A DNA stretch of 64,000 nucleotides from Citrus sinensis (Eukaryota > Streptophyta > Magnoliopsida > Sapindales > Rutaceae): the NCBI RefSeq assembly GCF_022201045.2, contig NC_068562.1:9840001-9904000 (forward strand), in the 5' to 3' direction. Positions within the stretch are counted from its first letter, which is position 1, and each line of letters begins with the position of its first letter. The translations under genes and the position numbers were made by a program. This document shows, piece by piece, positions 1 through 11,350 of this stretch. The notes beneath the pieces were generated by a model. That model searched no databases. It had not been told where the DNA came from and saw nothing but the letters and a program-made list of their open reading frames with translations.

Positions 1-1683
1 AATAGTTTCAAGAGAGCCATCCGAATATACAGACCATTCTTTGCTTGTCTAAAATAGGCAGCCCTAGGATCAGCATCAACGTCTACTGTTATCTGTTAGC
101 ATAAGAAGCCATATTAGAGAAAACATGAGAAGGGCCACACCAGCATTCGTGACAAACAATGGTTGCTTACCTCATCAAGCCTTGGGAGAGGGTGCAACAC
201 CACAGCGTGCTTCTCCATCACTTGTAATACATTCTGATCCACAATGTACTTGCCTCGAGCTTCTTCGTAAAGGTCAGTTCTCTCTCCAAAGCGTTCCCGC
301 TGTATGCGAGTTTGATACACCACGTCACATTTCGAAGCCACTTCCATTAAGTCTGCACTTTCTTCCCATTCTACACCTTGTGATGTAAGATAGTCTTTGA
401 TATCATCCTGAGATGGGCAAAATAAATTGAGCAACCAAACTTACAGATTTCTGATTCAAGTTCTAACGTGTCATACCCAATATCTAACTGATCCATGTCA
501 ATTTATTTCCAAATCACGTCAGAGAAGCCCAATTGGTTAATCAATACACTACCTTCATTTTTACTACACCAGGAGAGACAAAGTAGATCTTCACATCTTG
601 GTATTTGGCAAGCAAGTAAGCAAGCGAGCGGACTGTTCTTCCATTAGCTAGATCTCCCACAAGCCCAACTTTAATGCCATCCAGCTTGCCTATTTCTCTT
701 TCAATAGTATAGACATCTAAAAGAGCCTGTGTTGAGTGTAAAAGCAAGAGCAGAGCTTTGACTCAGTTTACTCCCGAATAGAAATCAACATAAGGAAAAC
801 TCTAAGACATCAGGAATAGAATGCTACATTTTATTTATGTACCAAAGGAAAACTATAACATCTCCCAAACAGATGCATTAAGGAAAACTCAGTGCATACC
901 TGAGTTGGATGCTGTCCAGGACCATCTCCAGCATTTATGACAGGAATGACAGCTGTTGTTGCAGCTCTTCTGGCAGCTCCGCTTTCAAAATGCCGCATAA
1001 CTATTATATCAGAGTACCCCTCAACAGTCCTTATAGTGTCTGCAAATCAAGCAACTATATCAGAACCACATTACAAGGAAACTACTTAAGGGAATCCTGG
1101 ATGAATGATCAAAATGATATTTACCTTCCAGTGTCTCCCCCTTTGCTGCAGATGAAAATTCCCTAGCATTTTCTGTAGTCAAAACTTCCCCACCTAACCG
1201 CTTCATAGCAGACTCAAATGAAAGCCTAGTTCTAGTAGAGGGCTCATAAAACAGAGTAGCCATTAGGTAACCTTTAAGAATTTGGCTTCCAGGTGAATTC
1301 TTTTCTATCTTCTCCATTTCACGCGCAACTTCAAATATAGCATTAAGAATGTCTCTATCAAACTGTTGTGCTTCAATCACGTCATCAAGTTGAAACTTCT
1401 TCCCGATGGTAAATGAGGGGGTACTTTGAGTTTCTACTGCCCAGCACTGGATTGAATTCCTTAAAGGCAACTGCTGGGTCTGCTTCCATTTCACTGATTT
1501 TTCATGGGATAACAACAATCTTGATTTTGAAAAGTCAGCAGATAGAGAAAATGAATTTCTATGAACTGGTAATTTATCCACAAGACTTGAATAACTAAAC
1601 ATCAACTCTTTTTTGCAATTTATCACTCTTGGAGCAAATGAGCTCTTATTCATCATACATGTAGAGCACGACGATGAAGCCAT
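1..1683 (-). CDS. PYRB: Aspartate carbamoyltransferase, chloroplastic; five coding exons, 3' end beyond the left edge
   Basis: This enzyme condenses carbamoyl phosphate with L-aspartate, the committed step of plastid pyrimidine synthesis. Coding exons read on the minus strand are 1125-1683, 900-1039, 553-726, 171-407 and 1-92 (partial), all with GT-AG borders and matching phases. The start at 1683 opens MASSSCSTC, a Ser/basic-rich region of about 70 residues typical of a transit peptide. Exon 1 holds the carbamoyl-phosphate loop [13 protein letters not shown]. Exon 2 has [13 protein letters not shown] and [10 protein letters not shown]. Exon 3 has [16 protein letters not shown], and exon 4 has [13 protein letters not shown] and HPLPRLDE. 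Exon 5 encodes [20 protein letters not shown] and continues off the window, so only the extreme C-terminus is missing. No disabling change was seen. Feedback inhibition of plant ATCase by UMP is family knowledge. Confidence 0.96.
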
Positions 1684-2880
1684 TGAGTTGTTTTCAAATT
1701 GCTTTGACCCTCCTATGAAAAGGAATAACAACAATATCAAAATTGAAAAAAAGGAAGTAACTAAAACAACTTAGCATGCTAAGTTTACAATTCCCTATAT
1801 AAAGATTCAAAAGAAAAAAATTTGATATAGTGTTAAGAGGTGTTTGTCAGCAAATTATTGGGATAGGACGGAAATGAACTCATATTCTTGAAATAGAACT
1901 AAGGACTAACAACCAATCTTGTTCAACTCCATATCAAAAACTCTAACCGACACTACCACACATTTTGTGAATGCACACAAGAAAGTTATGAGACCAAATG
2001 AAAAGTTACATACAAAAGCATATCAGAGTAGCCATCAGGCTGCACTTGGCAGCAATGGACTCGGCCATATAATTGGAATCAAGTGAGATTGTAGGCCATC
2101 TCTTTTGCAAACAAGAAAGATATTCAAATCCATTAATTTCAAAACCGTAACTACATGCTAGGCTAGCGAGCACAACTTCCAGATTTTCATTATATTGTAT
2201 TCCTCCAAGATTTAGTTAACCATGCCTAATATCCATCTCATTTCCTTTAAAGTTAGTAAATAAAAGGAATTTTAAGATAAAGCTCATGTTATATCAATGT
2301 AAAAGAAAAAACAGTATCACAAAAAAAGTTAAAGCCACAATTAAGCCATGAGTCCTTTCATTCATTAACATAGCAAAATACTTTATCATTCAACCAATAT
2401 AAAGACCCTGGAAATAGATATATGAGCCAAAAAGATATACAATTTCCTATATCATTGCTCACGCTGTCACATACCAAATACAGCTAAAAAACAAAACAAA
2501 AAAAGACATAACAGGGCAAGCAACTTTAAGCAAACAATGAGTTTCTTTTTTCCCTTTTTGTTCTTTTTAACGAAACCCAAACAGGAAATATGCCACTGTA
2601 ACTTCTCTTAGCATTCAAATATCGATGCTTCAATCAAAAGCTATCAATACAAACAATTCAAAAAATAAATTGCATGAAAAAAGAAACTTCAAGGCAGCCT
2701 CAAACTCATCAAATAAAAACAGAAAATAATATAACAAAAATGGATAAACATGCAAACCCAGATGCGATTTTAAAGAGAAAAGGTGGCGAAAACTGACCTC
2801 CAAAAAGAACCAAAGCAGCTTTGTTTTTCTTCACTGGTTGCTTAGCAACTAAGCGGCAAAAGCATATAGGCAGTCTCTTA
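1684..2880 (-). other. PYRB leader: 5' UTR exon, leader intron and probable transcription start region
   Basis: Upstream of the PYRB start, an acceptor (pyrimidine-rich, then CATAG) falls at 1713-1714, leaving 1684-1712 as 5' UTR in the first coding exon. A matching donor lies at 2796-2797 on the minus strand, after a short AG-rich segment (2798 to about 2870). This predicts one leader intron of about 1.08 kb (1713-2797) that is AT-rich and has no coding signal. The transcription start is not determined. The predicted leader exon ends almost exactly where the hAT-like element at 2881 begins. Confidence 0.5.
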
Positions 2881-3521
2881 TAGAGGCGATCGAGTTCGGA
2901 TCGGGTTCGGATTCATCCGATTGAATTTCGGATTAATCGGGTTGAAAAACACCCTATGTTAACCCGAATCTTATATACAATCGGATCGTATTAGGATTCG
3001 GATCGGATCGAGTCTATAATTCGGGTTGAGTAGGATCAGTTCGGGTTTGGATGAGAGAGGATGGCAGTCGGGCTGCGTCGGATCACGGCGGCGCGTCACG
3101 GACTCGCGATGGCCTCGCCCGGTTCCGTTGTGACTGCGTCTACCGTGCCTGCCGTTTCCTATCTGTGTGTGTGAAAAGAGGGCCACGATGCTGCCACGCC
3201 GCCAACGATGTGCTGCCGTGCCGTCTACGATGTGTTGCCGTGCGTGTGTCGGTATGTGTCGTGTGATGCTGCCGCTGTTTGCTGCGATGCACGTGCAAAT
3301 TTAGCAATTAGGTTTTGTTTGTTAATTATTTTTCACTTTCTTTTTATTTTTTCATACCAATTTACCAATTCGATCGGATTTTAAGATCGGATCGGGTTCA
3401 ATTCGCTCCGATCTGAATCCCTTCGGATCCGATAAATTCCACCGATCGGATTGGACTAGTAATCCAATTCCGTCAAAATTATTTCAGGGTCGAGTCGGGT
3501 TCACTTCGGATCGGATCTCTA
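2881..3521. mobile_element. Degenerate hAT-like non-autonomous element next to the PYRB 5' end
   Basis: Both ends carry TAGAG followed by subterminal arrays of GATCGG/TTCGG in inverted orientation (left TAGAGGCGATCGAGTTCGG; the right end read on the minus strand starts TAGAGATCCGATCCG). The flanks GTCTCTTA and GTATCTCC agree at 5 of 8 positions, as expected for an old 8-bp target duplication. The centre (about 3050-3300) is unusually GC/CpG-rich with short CGATGTGCTGCCGTGC-like repeats. It contains overlapping small ORFs on both strands that I do not regard as genes. No transposase is visible. Confidence 0.5.
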
Positions 3522-4122
3522 GTATCTCCTTTTTTAATATTTGAGTTTTAATTTCGTTAATATTTTTAACATTGGCATTTTGTGCAATGAAGGATTCTTC
3601 GGCCTATTGGGCTGAACCACAACACTGTTTTGAGGCCCAAAAAATAGCATCTACCTATTATGGCTATAGTGATTTTGAAAAAGTTAATTACTTTTGACCT
3701 TTATCATTTCCTTAGTCTAATTTTTTTTCCTTTTTCAAAATTTTAGTATGACGAGATTTGATTTCAATTCGAACTTCAGCCTAATCAGTCTCATTATGAT
3801 AGCAAATGTTACAAAATCATATAGACATTAATTAAAAAAAATCAAATCAAATCAAATCAAACTATAAGCTATAGATGCTTATGAGCTCATGTTAGCGTTA
3901 AAAGTATATGTTTAGTTTATCAGATCGGGAATGTGATCACATGTTGTTAATGGTGTTGAAGTAAGAATTCATTTCAATAAATTTTAATGTAAAATTAATG
4001 TTAAAGAATTGATGTGTTTTCTAATATATTTTTTTCTTTTTGTTAAAGAATTGATATGCTCTCTGATACTTTTTTCTCTTTATAAATTTTGCATTGAAAT
4101 TGAAATAACATAGAACCTATGG

Positions 4123-4181
<59 letters not shown>

Positions 4182-4470
4182 GCACACTCCAAAAAAGTCT
4201 AATTATGTTGTTAATAGTCTTAAAATATGAATTTCTTTAAAAAATTCTCACCGCACTTCTCTTGTCATCAACATTTGATGTTAAAAAATTGATGATGCGT
4301 CTTCATTTTTTTTTTTTTGTGGTTGTATTTTTTATATTTTGATATGAATTTTAAATAACATATAAAACTCGGACAAACTATGAACCACAATATGCAGCAA
4401 GGAAATGACATAATTTATTGATTATGGTAACATCTCATTACATTTTTTTTTAATCAAACTTATTATATGA
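3522..4470. other. AT-rich intergenic spacer with simple repeats
   Basis: No coding or RNA gene was seen. The spacer holds a short AAATC tandem (about 3838-3862), the long TA microsatellite annotated separately, and T-rich runs. Its right end is the 3' flank of the thionin-like gene. Confidence 0.6.
4125..4178. repeat. (TA)27 microsatellite
   Basis: A perfect TA dinucleotide run of about 54 bp in the 3' flank of the thionin-like gene. It is likely length-polymorphic. Confidence 0.95.
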
Positions 4471-4919
4471 CTAAATTTTCATGTTGCACAGCTTGGAGCA
4501 GCCTTTCACACACTTCTTCACAGCCTCCGGATCTGCAACAGCAAAGAAACATATATGAAGAAAAAAAAAAAAAGTAGAGTCCATAAATTAAAGTATATAA
4601 AAGATGCTTGCAAATTTAAGGATCATAATTATTTGTTTATACCCGAGCCAATTTCAGCACACTTAAACTTTGAACAAGTGTAAGTGCAATTGCAGAGATT
4701 ATCAGGGATTGATTTTAAGTTCTTGCATTTGCCAATGCACAATGTGGCACACCAAAGTGGCCGAGGGACGTTGCATTTTGGGTAGCAATTCGCCAAGCAA
4801 GTGTCGAGCTTAATATGATGCTGACCGTGCCCTTCAGCTGCGGCAGGCAGCAGCAGCAGAAACAACACCACCATTGATGTTATCAGAAGCCGAAGACCAG
4901 TGATTCCTTTTCCTTCCAT
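4471..4919 (-). CDS. Thionin-like cysteine-rich secreted peptide (copy 1), two exons
   Basis: The coding exons are 4643-4919 and 4471-4532 on the minus strand, joined across a GT-AG intron (4533-4642), for a product of 112 residues. Residues 1 to about 30 form a signal peptide (a Leu/Val-rich core then AAAEG). The mature part has about 12 cysteines in the spacing of the plant thionin-like family: LDTCLANCYPKC, then WCATLCIGKC, then CNCTYTCSKFKC. Exon 2 adds DPEAVKKCVKGCSKLC, where a Cys-x3-Cys-x3-Cys tail is typical. Phase and the second-exon cysteines support the splice model. A TATAAA-like box lies about 60 bp upstream of the start. It is likely secreted and defence- or development-related, but the exact role cannot be read from sequence. 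It is distantly related to the copy at 21146-21582. Confidence 0.85.
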
Positions 4920-5952
4920 TGCTGCTGTCTAATTAGATAATTTCTAGTGATTTTTAATTTTGGGAGAGGTTCAATTTATAGAACAAGAACATATTATCAA
5001 ATAGGGCTCGAGTGTGAGTCGGTGATTATTTATTGGTGGACTCTATTTTGAGGCTAAAAATACAATTGCAATAAGTAAATGTAATTTCAATTTATGATGT
5101 TCTAAATATGGAGTCATGGTGTTAATGTTTGTGGCCCCTTGAGTTTGTAAATGGGCCAGGCCTACTGCATCGTGTCGGGCCTTTCAATTTTTTATTCAAT
5201 TGGCCTGGCACAACAGCATGTAATTTGTTTCTAAAAAAATGCAAAGCAGGCATCTCGTTTTCATGGAAATTATATATTGGTTCTACTTTGGCCTTGTGTT
5301 AGTCTCATACTTTTCCTTCTCTGATTAGCAGATACTCGTTCATTCAAATCTCAATTATTTATTTTATTAAGAAAACAATCTAAGTGATTTTACCAGTTAA
5401 TGGCTGTTTAATTACTAATACCGGAATCTCTATTGATTTTAAGTTTCTAAAATGTTTGTAACCTTGTGTTAAGTACCACTTGAAGGTATTTTATTAATAA
5501 GTAGTGTTACACATTCCCATTTTTTCCCAAAAAACTATATCAAATAATTTGATATTCATCAATTAGTTGGTGAGATAATACAATTAATTTATTTGAATTT
5601 TGTATAGAATTATCAACCATTTAATGAATAACATATCATTTTGAGATCAAATTTGGGATAAAAAGATGTCTATTATACTATTTAAAGAATTAAAACTGAT
5701 AAATTAAGTGCAATATGTAGCATTTAAAGAATTTAAATCAAATTTATTAATCAAGATGTATTTATTACTAAAATTACGCGTATACGTTGAGTGCGTTCCT
5801 TAAATTTTTAGCTTCAAATGACAATTTAATTTTTCATCCATAGATTTATTATTAAATGATGTCTTGGATGCCCTTTTATTTTTAAAAGAAAAACTTTGAA
5901 TAAACTATTGGATTGAGTGATACGAAATTCATGCGTATAAAATTAACACATC
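4920..5952. other. Intergenic region between thionin-like gene 1 and the solo LTR
   Basis: AT-rich DNA holding the promoter of the minus-strand thionin-like gene at its left end. No further gene, RNA or clear repeat was seen. Confidence 0.55.
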
Positions 5953-6616
5953 TGTTGATGCCGAAATCTGCTCGTCCTTAGACCGACCAGATTCTTTCAC
6001 CAACGTTTAAGTTATCGACTGCTGCACGAACCGCTAAAGCTGGAATCACCCTCCTTTCTCTCACTAGACCTGCGTTCACCGAAAATGGATCAGAGACGCC
6101 GGTGGTTTTGCCGGCGTAAACTCTCCGATGCCTAAGTTAGCACAAGGTGTTTACGGGAAAACAGTGTAATTTGGATTTAAGATGTTTGTTAGAAATTTGT
6201 AAGGAAATGGCCTGGTTGCAATTTGGTAGCGTTTTCCCTCTCTCCAGTTTTTCTGTCCCCTTCTTCGTCGATTTCTTCTTCTTTTATAGCCGCTGTCCCC
6301 ACGTTCCTGTTTTCCCTTCATCCCACCTTTTTCGGGTAGTGGCAGCCCCTCATGGGACTCTAACTGCTGCATCATGGGCAAACGTGGGATCTCGCATCTC
6401 CCGCAACGGTTCTGGGAAAGCGCAACTACCGCGATTCTGTGAGATCGTGTTTCCGCTTTTTGGGGTACGAGTACCGGCTCGGTATATACCTCTGGTCAGT
6501 ATTCGTCTCGGCTCGGCTCATGTTGCCCCTGTTCTGCTCGTACCATTTGGCTGAGGTGATTCATGCCGGGGTGGAAATAGTAGCATGACCGACCTGGTGC
6601 TTTTATTTACTTAACA
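5953..6616 (-). mobile_element. Intact solo LTR of the Tat-type element A family
   Basis: On the minus strand it starts TGTTAAGTA and ends with TCAACA. It is flanked on both sides by the perfect 5-bp duplication ACATC (5948-5952 and 6617-6621). It matches the LTR at 21823-22502 along its length, including GTTTACGCCGGCAAAACCAC and the promoter TATAAAAG (here 6281-6288 on the minus strand). No internal element sequence is present, so it is the product of LTR-LTR recombination. The open frames inside it (for example 6147-6554) are incidental. Confidence 0.93.
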
Positions 6617-6933
6617 ACATCATTTAACATAAAAAATTTAGTTTGAGAAAATCCATTCTTTTATAAATTATAATTCATGTTTTAGGACACATTAGAAAAC
6701 ATTATTTTTTTCACACATTAAAAAACATTATTGTTTTCAAACTTTTCATCAATAACATAAGACATTAATAATTTAAAAATCAAGATAGATTTCTTACCCC
6801 CAAAAAAAAAAGTCATAGATTTCTTGCCATTTACCAAGAAATAAAATATTCATTAATTTTTATTTTCTTACTAAAGTAAGATCCATTCTTGCTGATATCT
6901 TCCCTTACATTGTTACACTTTCTGATTCTATCA
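6617..6933. other. Short AT-rich spacer, 3' flank of the BBE-like gene
   Basis: Contains the probable 3' UTR and polyadenylation region of the minus-strand oxidase gene. Nothing else was seen. Confidence 0.5.
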
Positions 6934-8553
6934 TCAAAAGTTGACTAGGCCTGGTGGAATACTTTGTTCATTCTTGAAGAAATTGAAAGGGTCGACCTTG
7001 GTTTTCACTTCAACTAACCTCTTGTAATTGCCTTTGAAATACTTAGCCCCATAAACGTCAGCATCCCTTAATAAGCTTGTTTTATGGCTTGGATAACTGT
7101 TGCCAATATCAAGATCTCTGTAGTTAAGAAATGCCTCTCTCGGACTATTTGATACATAAGGAGCCATTGAAGCATAAAAGTCTCTGATCTTACTTGTGTA
7201 AAGATTAGTTGAATTAATCCCTTCTTCTTCCCACAATGCACAATACTGAATCTTGAATAAATTTCCAGCTCTATGAGGAAATGCAGTTTCGGATTCTGAA
7301 ATCTCACTCATTCTTCCCCCATAAGGATTCCATTGCATCCACATGTTCCCAAAATTAATCATCTTTGTCCATATTTCTTCCAAAGCCTTCTTTGGAATCA
7401 CGTTTTTCACATAATCAGATTTGTTTTTGGAGGAGAATTTTACATCTGTTGATCTGTTGAGTAAAACTTTTATGGATGTTCCAATCCGATATTGATCCCA
7501 AAAAAGTGTTGATTCAACCCAACTCATCTCATGGCAATCTTCTGCCCGTAATCCCAATTCCGGAAATTGTTGATTCATCAATGGAATTAGACTACTTATT
7601 TGTCCGAGAAACATACCAATGAAAGAAACCATAACTGTCTTCTCCAAGGGCCGGCTTCCGTTAACAACCTTAGGCATTGCCCTGATGAAAAGCTCTTCAG
7701 GAAGCTTGGGAGCAACCTGTTGCCATTTGTATATAACATCTGTTGCACCCTGAGAAGTTGCCTGATCGGTTGTTTTACCAACATTGAAAACGGTAACGTT
7801 CTCTGGAACAGAGACGAGCTTGATTTTCCAAGCTAATATGACTCCAAAACTCTCTCCGCCGCCTCCTCTGATGGCCCAAAACAAATCCTCTCCCATGGAT
7901 TCTCTGTTCAGGATTCTTCCTTCAACATCAACAAGCTGTGCATCGACGACATTGTCCGAAGACAGGCCGTATTTCCTCATCAGATTCCCGTAACCGCCAC
8001 CGGTAATGTGCCCGCCGGCGCCCATAGTGGGGCAAACACCGGCTGGGAAGGCATGGAGCTTGCTTACGTTGGAGATTTGATAGTATAATTCTCCAATGGT
8101 AGCACCAGCCTGAACCCAAGCAGTCTCGTCTGCAATATTAATATCAATTTTTCGGAGATTAAACATGTCAAGAACAACAAATGGGACTGTTGATGTATAC
8201 GAAAGGCCCTCGTAATCATGGCCGCCGCTACGGATTCTGAGTTCCAAACCGGCTTGATTTGAACATTTTATAGTTGCTTGGACATGGGATTCATGATTGG
8301 GCGTTACAATAGCAAGGGGTTTTGGTGTTGAAGCTGTTAAGAACCTGCGGTTTTTGATGTATGCATTCAGAACAGATTGGAAAGATGAATTGTTTCGGGT
8401 GTAAATTAGTTCAGAAATTGGATTAGAGGGCTCAATGTGATCATGAAGCAGACATTTGAGAAACAATTCAAGATTGGAATCTTGGATTGAACAAGAAACT
8501 GAAAGAAAAAAGGTTGAAACCATAACGAGTGAAAGAGAAATCGAAGCCTTCAT
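6934..8553 (-). CDS. Berberine-bridge-enzyme-like FAD-linked oxidase, secreted, intronless
   Basis: A 539-residue protein of normal family length with no introns, as in most plant BBE-like genes. Residues 1-22 are a signal peptide, so it is likely apoplastic or vacuolar. The FAD-binding PCMH-type domain (about 75-250) contains RSGGHDYEGLSY, whose His112 is the expected 8-alpha-N1-histidyl FAD link. AGVCPTMGAGGH follows, with Cys174 as the expected 6-S-cysteinyl link, so bicovalent flavinylation is predicted. FLNYRDLDIG and the C-terminal BBE domain (VYGAKYFKGNYKRL, VDPFNFFKNEQSIP) are present, and several N-glycosylation sequons are visible. Family members oxidise alkaloids, monolignols, carbohydrates or oligogalacturonides, and the substrate cannot be fixed from sequence. 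No disabling lesion was seen. Confidence 0.95.
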   Translation of the reverse strand: MKASISLSLVMVSTFFLSVSCSIQDSNLELFLKCLLHDHIEPSNPISELIYTRNNSSFQSVLNAYIKNRRFLTASTPKPLAIVTPNHESHVQATIKCSNQAGLELRIRSGGHDYEGLSYTSTVPFVVLDMFNLRKIDINIADETAWVQAGATIGELYYQISNVSKLHAFPAGVCPTMGAGGHITGGGYGNLMRKYGLSSDNVVDAQLVDVEGRILNRESMGEDLFWAIRGGGGESFGVILAWKIKLVSVPENVTVFNVGKTTDQATSQGATDVIYKWQQVAPKLPEELFIRAMPKVVNGSRPLEKTVMVSFIGMFLGQISSLIPLMNQQFPELGLRAEDCHEMSWVESTLFWDQYRIGTSIKVLLNRSTDVKFSSKNKSDYVKNVIPKKALEEIWTKMINFGNMWMQWNPYGGRMSEISESETAFPHRAGNLFKIQYCALWEEEGINSTNLYTSKIRDFYASMAPYVSNSPREAFLNYRDLDIGNSYPSHKTSLLRDADVYGAKYFKGNYKRLVEVKTKVDPFNFFKNEQSIPPGLVNF

Positions 8554-10045
8554 TTTGAATGCTAGCTATTTGTTAATTTGTTTCAAGTATTTAATTATAA
8601 TATGAAAGAGGAATCTAAGCTGGATGGTTTCTTAGATATGCACTGCGCTTAATAAAAAAGAAGATACATGGAAACTCAATGCAAAATACAAACTGCTAAT
8701 GAACCATTAGTAAATTAAGATTAAGCATTTATGGTATGGGATATTTAGTTTATTACGAAATCTAACAGTTCATATAATGTGAAAATTACCAATAAAGGCG
8801 AAGCCATTTGTCTCAAAATTAAATAAGGAGTGGATACTTGACTTTCAATTTGTCTCATTTACCCATGCATTTACAGAATTACTGTTATTTATCTCTTTTC
8901 ATCACTCTCGAAATAGCAAAAATACTAGTACCGATTATTCGTTAGGACTGAAAAATTATTGAAACATGAATTAAAGATTATCCTTCATTACTAATAGAAC
9001 ATATGCATCGATATTAAATAGAACTTTCAAAAGTTAATCATATTTCATCAATTACTTGTTTGTGAAGTCCATCCAATATATACCCACTAATAATTTCAGG
9101 ATGCCATTTTTGCTTCCTTATAAGTTCCTCCATTCCTGCATTTAGTTTATCGATATCTCCAGTAGTCTCAGTTTTGGAGGATTAACACGCGACAACTATC
9201 CCATTACATGATTCGGTGAAAGAAGTAATTAAACAATAAATCTCAATCATACAATAGTTGAGATTTCTTCTTTGGCTCCTATCCCAAACCTGTTCCTAAA
9301 TTTTAGATATCTTTGATTATTTTCCTTTTTAGCACACATTTTTATTTAAGCTTTGACTCAGATTCATGTGTCTTACTTCACATTTCAAAATTTCTTTGTT
9401 CAAGAAATTAACCTTTCATTATATATTTTTGGAATTCATCAACATATAGATAGTTGCAAAGTAGTTTTGTCCGTTTAGAGAGTAAATGGCTTAAAGAAAA
9501 GATTTACTAAAAGAAAAGGGCAAAAAAAAAATTCGGAAGTTTGCCTCCTTGATTACATCAAAGTTCTTCACATTAACAACAAAGCCATTTTTAATTGACT
9601 GAATTTGAAATAAACTCTTGTCTTTGCAATTGCCATGGCCATCCATGGCTAAAAAAGTTTATGAAGAAATTGGTTGCCAATTGCCATGGCCAACAGAAAA
9701 GTTTAGGGAATATCAGTTTTTTCATATATTCATATGTTGAAAATCATTGCTTATGATAGAGTATTATTGATGTTAAATGCTTGGTTGAGTTTGATTCTTC
9801 CCCATTTTTGAAGAGATAGAAGTGAGAGGTGTTTTTTTGGGACCAGTTAGGATAAACGTTAATGAATTTAGAAAGTAAAAATGATATTTCTTGAGAGGTC
9901 CAGCTATCCTGCCCCCATGTTTGTCTTTTTGTGATTCAATAATTAGATTTAGATCAAAGCAGGAGTTGCAAAAATTAATGATGTATTTTTCTTGGTTTTT
10001 AACATTGTAGTCCTTATTGTTTTGCAAAAACTCAAAAATGGTAAG
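8554..10045. other. Intergenic region upstream of the BBE-like gene
   Basis: The promoter of the minus-strand oxidase lies at the left end (an AT-rich stretch with a TATTATAATTAAATA-like box about 50 bp upstream). The rest is AT-rich with no supported gene. The 84-codon minus-strand frame at 9773-10027 has low-complexity composition and no family resemblance. Confidence 0.5.
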
Positions 10046-10173
10046 GGTTTCAAAATTTTAACACACAAGTTCGCTAAAATGTTGTGTTATCTTAAGGGTA
10101 ATTTAATAAATAAACATATTTAATAAACATCATTGTTATTTAATTAGGGTTTATATGTTAAAATTTTGAAACC
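10046..10173. mobile_element. Tiny foldback (MITE-like) sequence, 128 bp
   Basis: A perfect 18-bp terminal inverted repeat (GGTTTCAAAATTTTAACA at 10046-10063 and its complement at 10156-10173) bounds an AT-rich core. No convincing target duplication was found, so it could also be a chance or structural hairpin. Confidence 0.4.
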
Positions 10174-11108
10174 TATAACTTTAATTATATTGCAACAAAC
10201 ATTAGGGACTTAGCAAAAAATGCCAAAATTTGGGGTATGATTTAAAAAAAAAAAAAAGACTCACCTTAAATTATATTTAATGTAATTTACAATCATCAAG
10301 AGGAGGTTAAAATAAGATATTGGACTCACCTCACCTACTTGTATGTTATTTATTTTTATGTTATTTTTATTAGTTGAAGTTACAACAAATATAACTTAGA
10401 GATTACCATAAATAAATAAATAACTCTTGCTTATATAAAATTATAATTATCCCATTTTATTTTTAATTTTAATTTTTTCTTGTCACATTTCATTAACTCC
10501 TCTCAACTTTTTTTTTTTTAAAAAAAATTAGGTTAAGAGGAAATCTGAATTCCTATGAATAAATATCGTTTTAGTATGCGCTTGTCCAAAACATGTGTAT
10601 TAGGATTAGTTGCTGGCGGGTAAATTGGACACAGAGTTTTAGTTGACTCCGTAAAATAAAGTGAATAACACTAATTTTTAATTTTTCCCGAGAAGTCAAA
10701 ATTTAATGAAAACAACCAAATCAATTAAGATAAACTAAGGCAGGTACAAACTTCTTTCTCATCACACATTAAAGATATTATTTAGTATTGAAGTATTATA
10801 ATTTTTAAGTTATAATTATTATAAAAAATACTATAATTATAAAATAAAAATTAATAATCATAATAAATTTAATTTTTTTAAATAATAATTTTAATAAAAT
10901 AATAAGAATATTATAAATTTATATGAGATCAACACATTTTAGCTTTTAAATTAAGGTAACTATAAAATTAGTACCACCTAATCTCAATATTAAATTGGAC
11001 CAAAGTCATCATTCTCTCCTCAATAGAATTAATTATTTCAGGAACTTCAATAAATCAAGCTAAGAAAGCTAATCTTAGCTGTTGAATCAAGTATCTGCTC
11101 ATGATCGT
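10174..11108. other. AT-rich intergenic DNA
   Basis: No gene was seen. A stretch around 10605-10690 resembles a stretch at about 18485-18565, on the other side of the RDR6 pseudogene (shared GTAAATTGGACACA / GATAAATTGGACACA cores), so a small dispersed repeat may flank the pseudogene. Confidence 0.4.
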
Positions 11109-11350
11109 AGCGGGAGCCAAAAATAAATAAATAAAATAAGGCTGGCGCTAAGTTACGGTAAGCGTAACTTCACAGCAACAATACCCGACACCACCAGTGG
11201 TACTGTTGCTGTGAGCCAAAAATAAATAAATAAAATAAGGCTGGCGCTAAGTTACGGTAAGCTAACTTCACAGCAACAATACCCAACACCACCAGTGATA
11301 TTGTTGCTGTGAGGAGACTGTAAGCTTTAGCGTAACTTAGGGCCTCCCAA
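11109..11350. repeat. Foldback element with an internal ~105-bp tandem duplication
   Basis: A unit beginning AGCCAAAAATAAATAAATAA and ending GTTGCTGTG occurs twice in tandem with few differences. Its inner part (CACAGCAACA ... TGTTGCTGTG) is self-complementary. The right end (GCGTAACTTAGGGCCTCCC) is an imperfect inverted copy of the left (GGCGCTAAGTTACGGTAA). The organisation suggests a foldback MITE that duplicated internally. No target duplication was confirmed. Confidence 0.5.

Noticed and set aside
2971..3266. Two 71-codon ORFs rich in Arg/Cys
   Set aside because: They lie in the GC-rich centre of the hAT-like element and arise from GATCGG and GCTGCC repeats.
6147..6554. 135-codon plus-strand ORF
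   Set aside because: Entirely inside the solo LTR at 5953-6616 and antisense to it.
9773..10027. 84-codon minus-strand ORF as a gene
   Set aside because: Low-complexity Asn/Lys-rich translation in AT-rich intergenic DNA with no recognisable motif.
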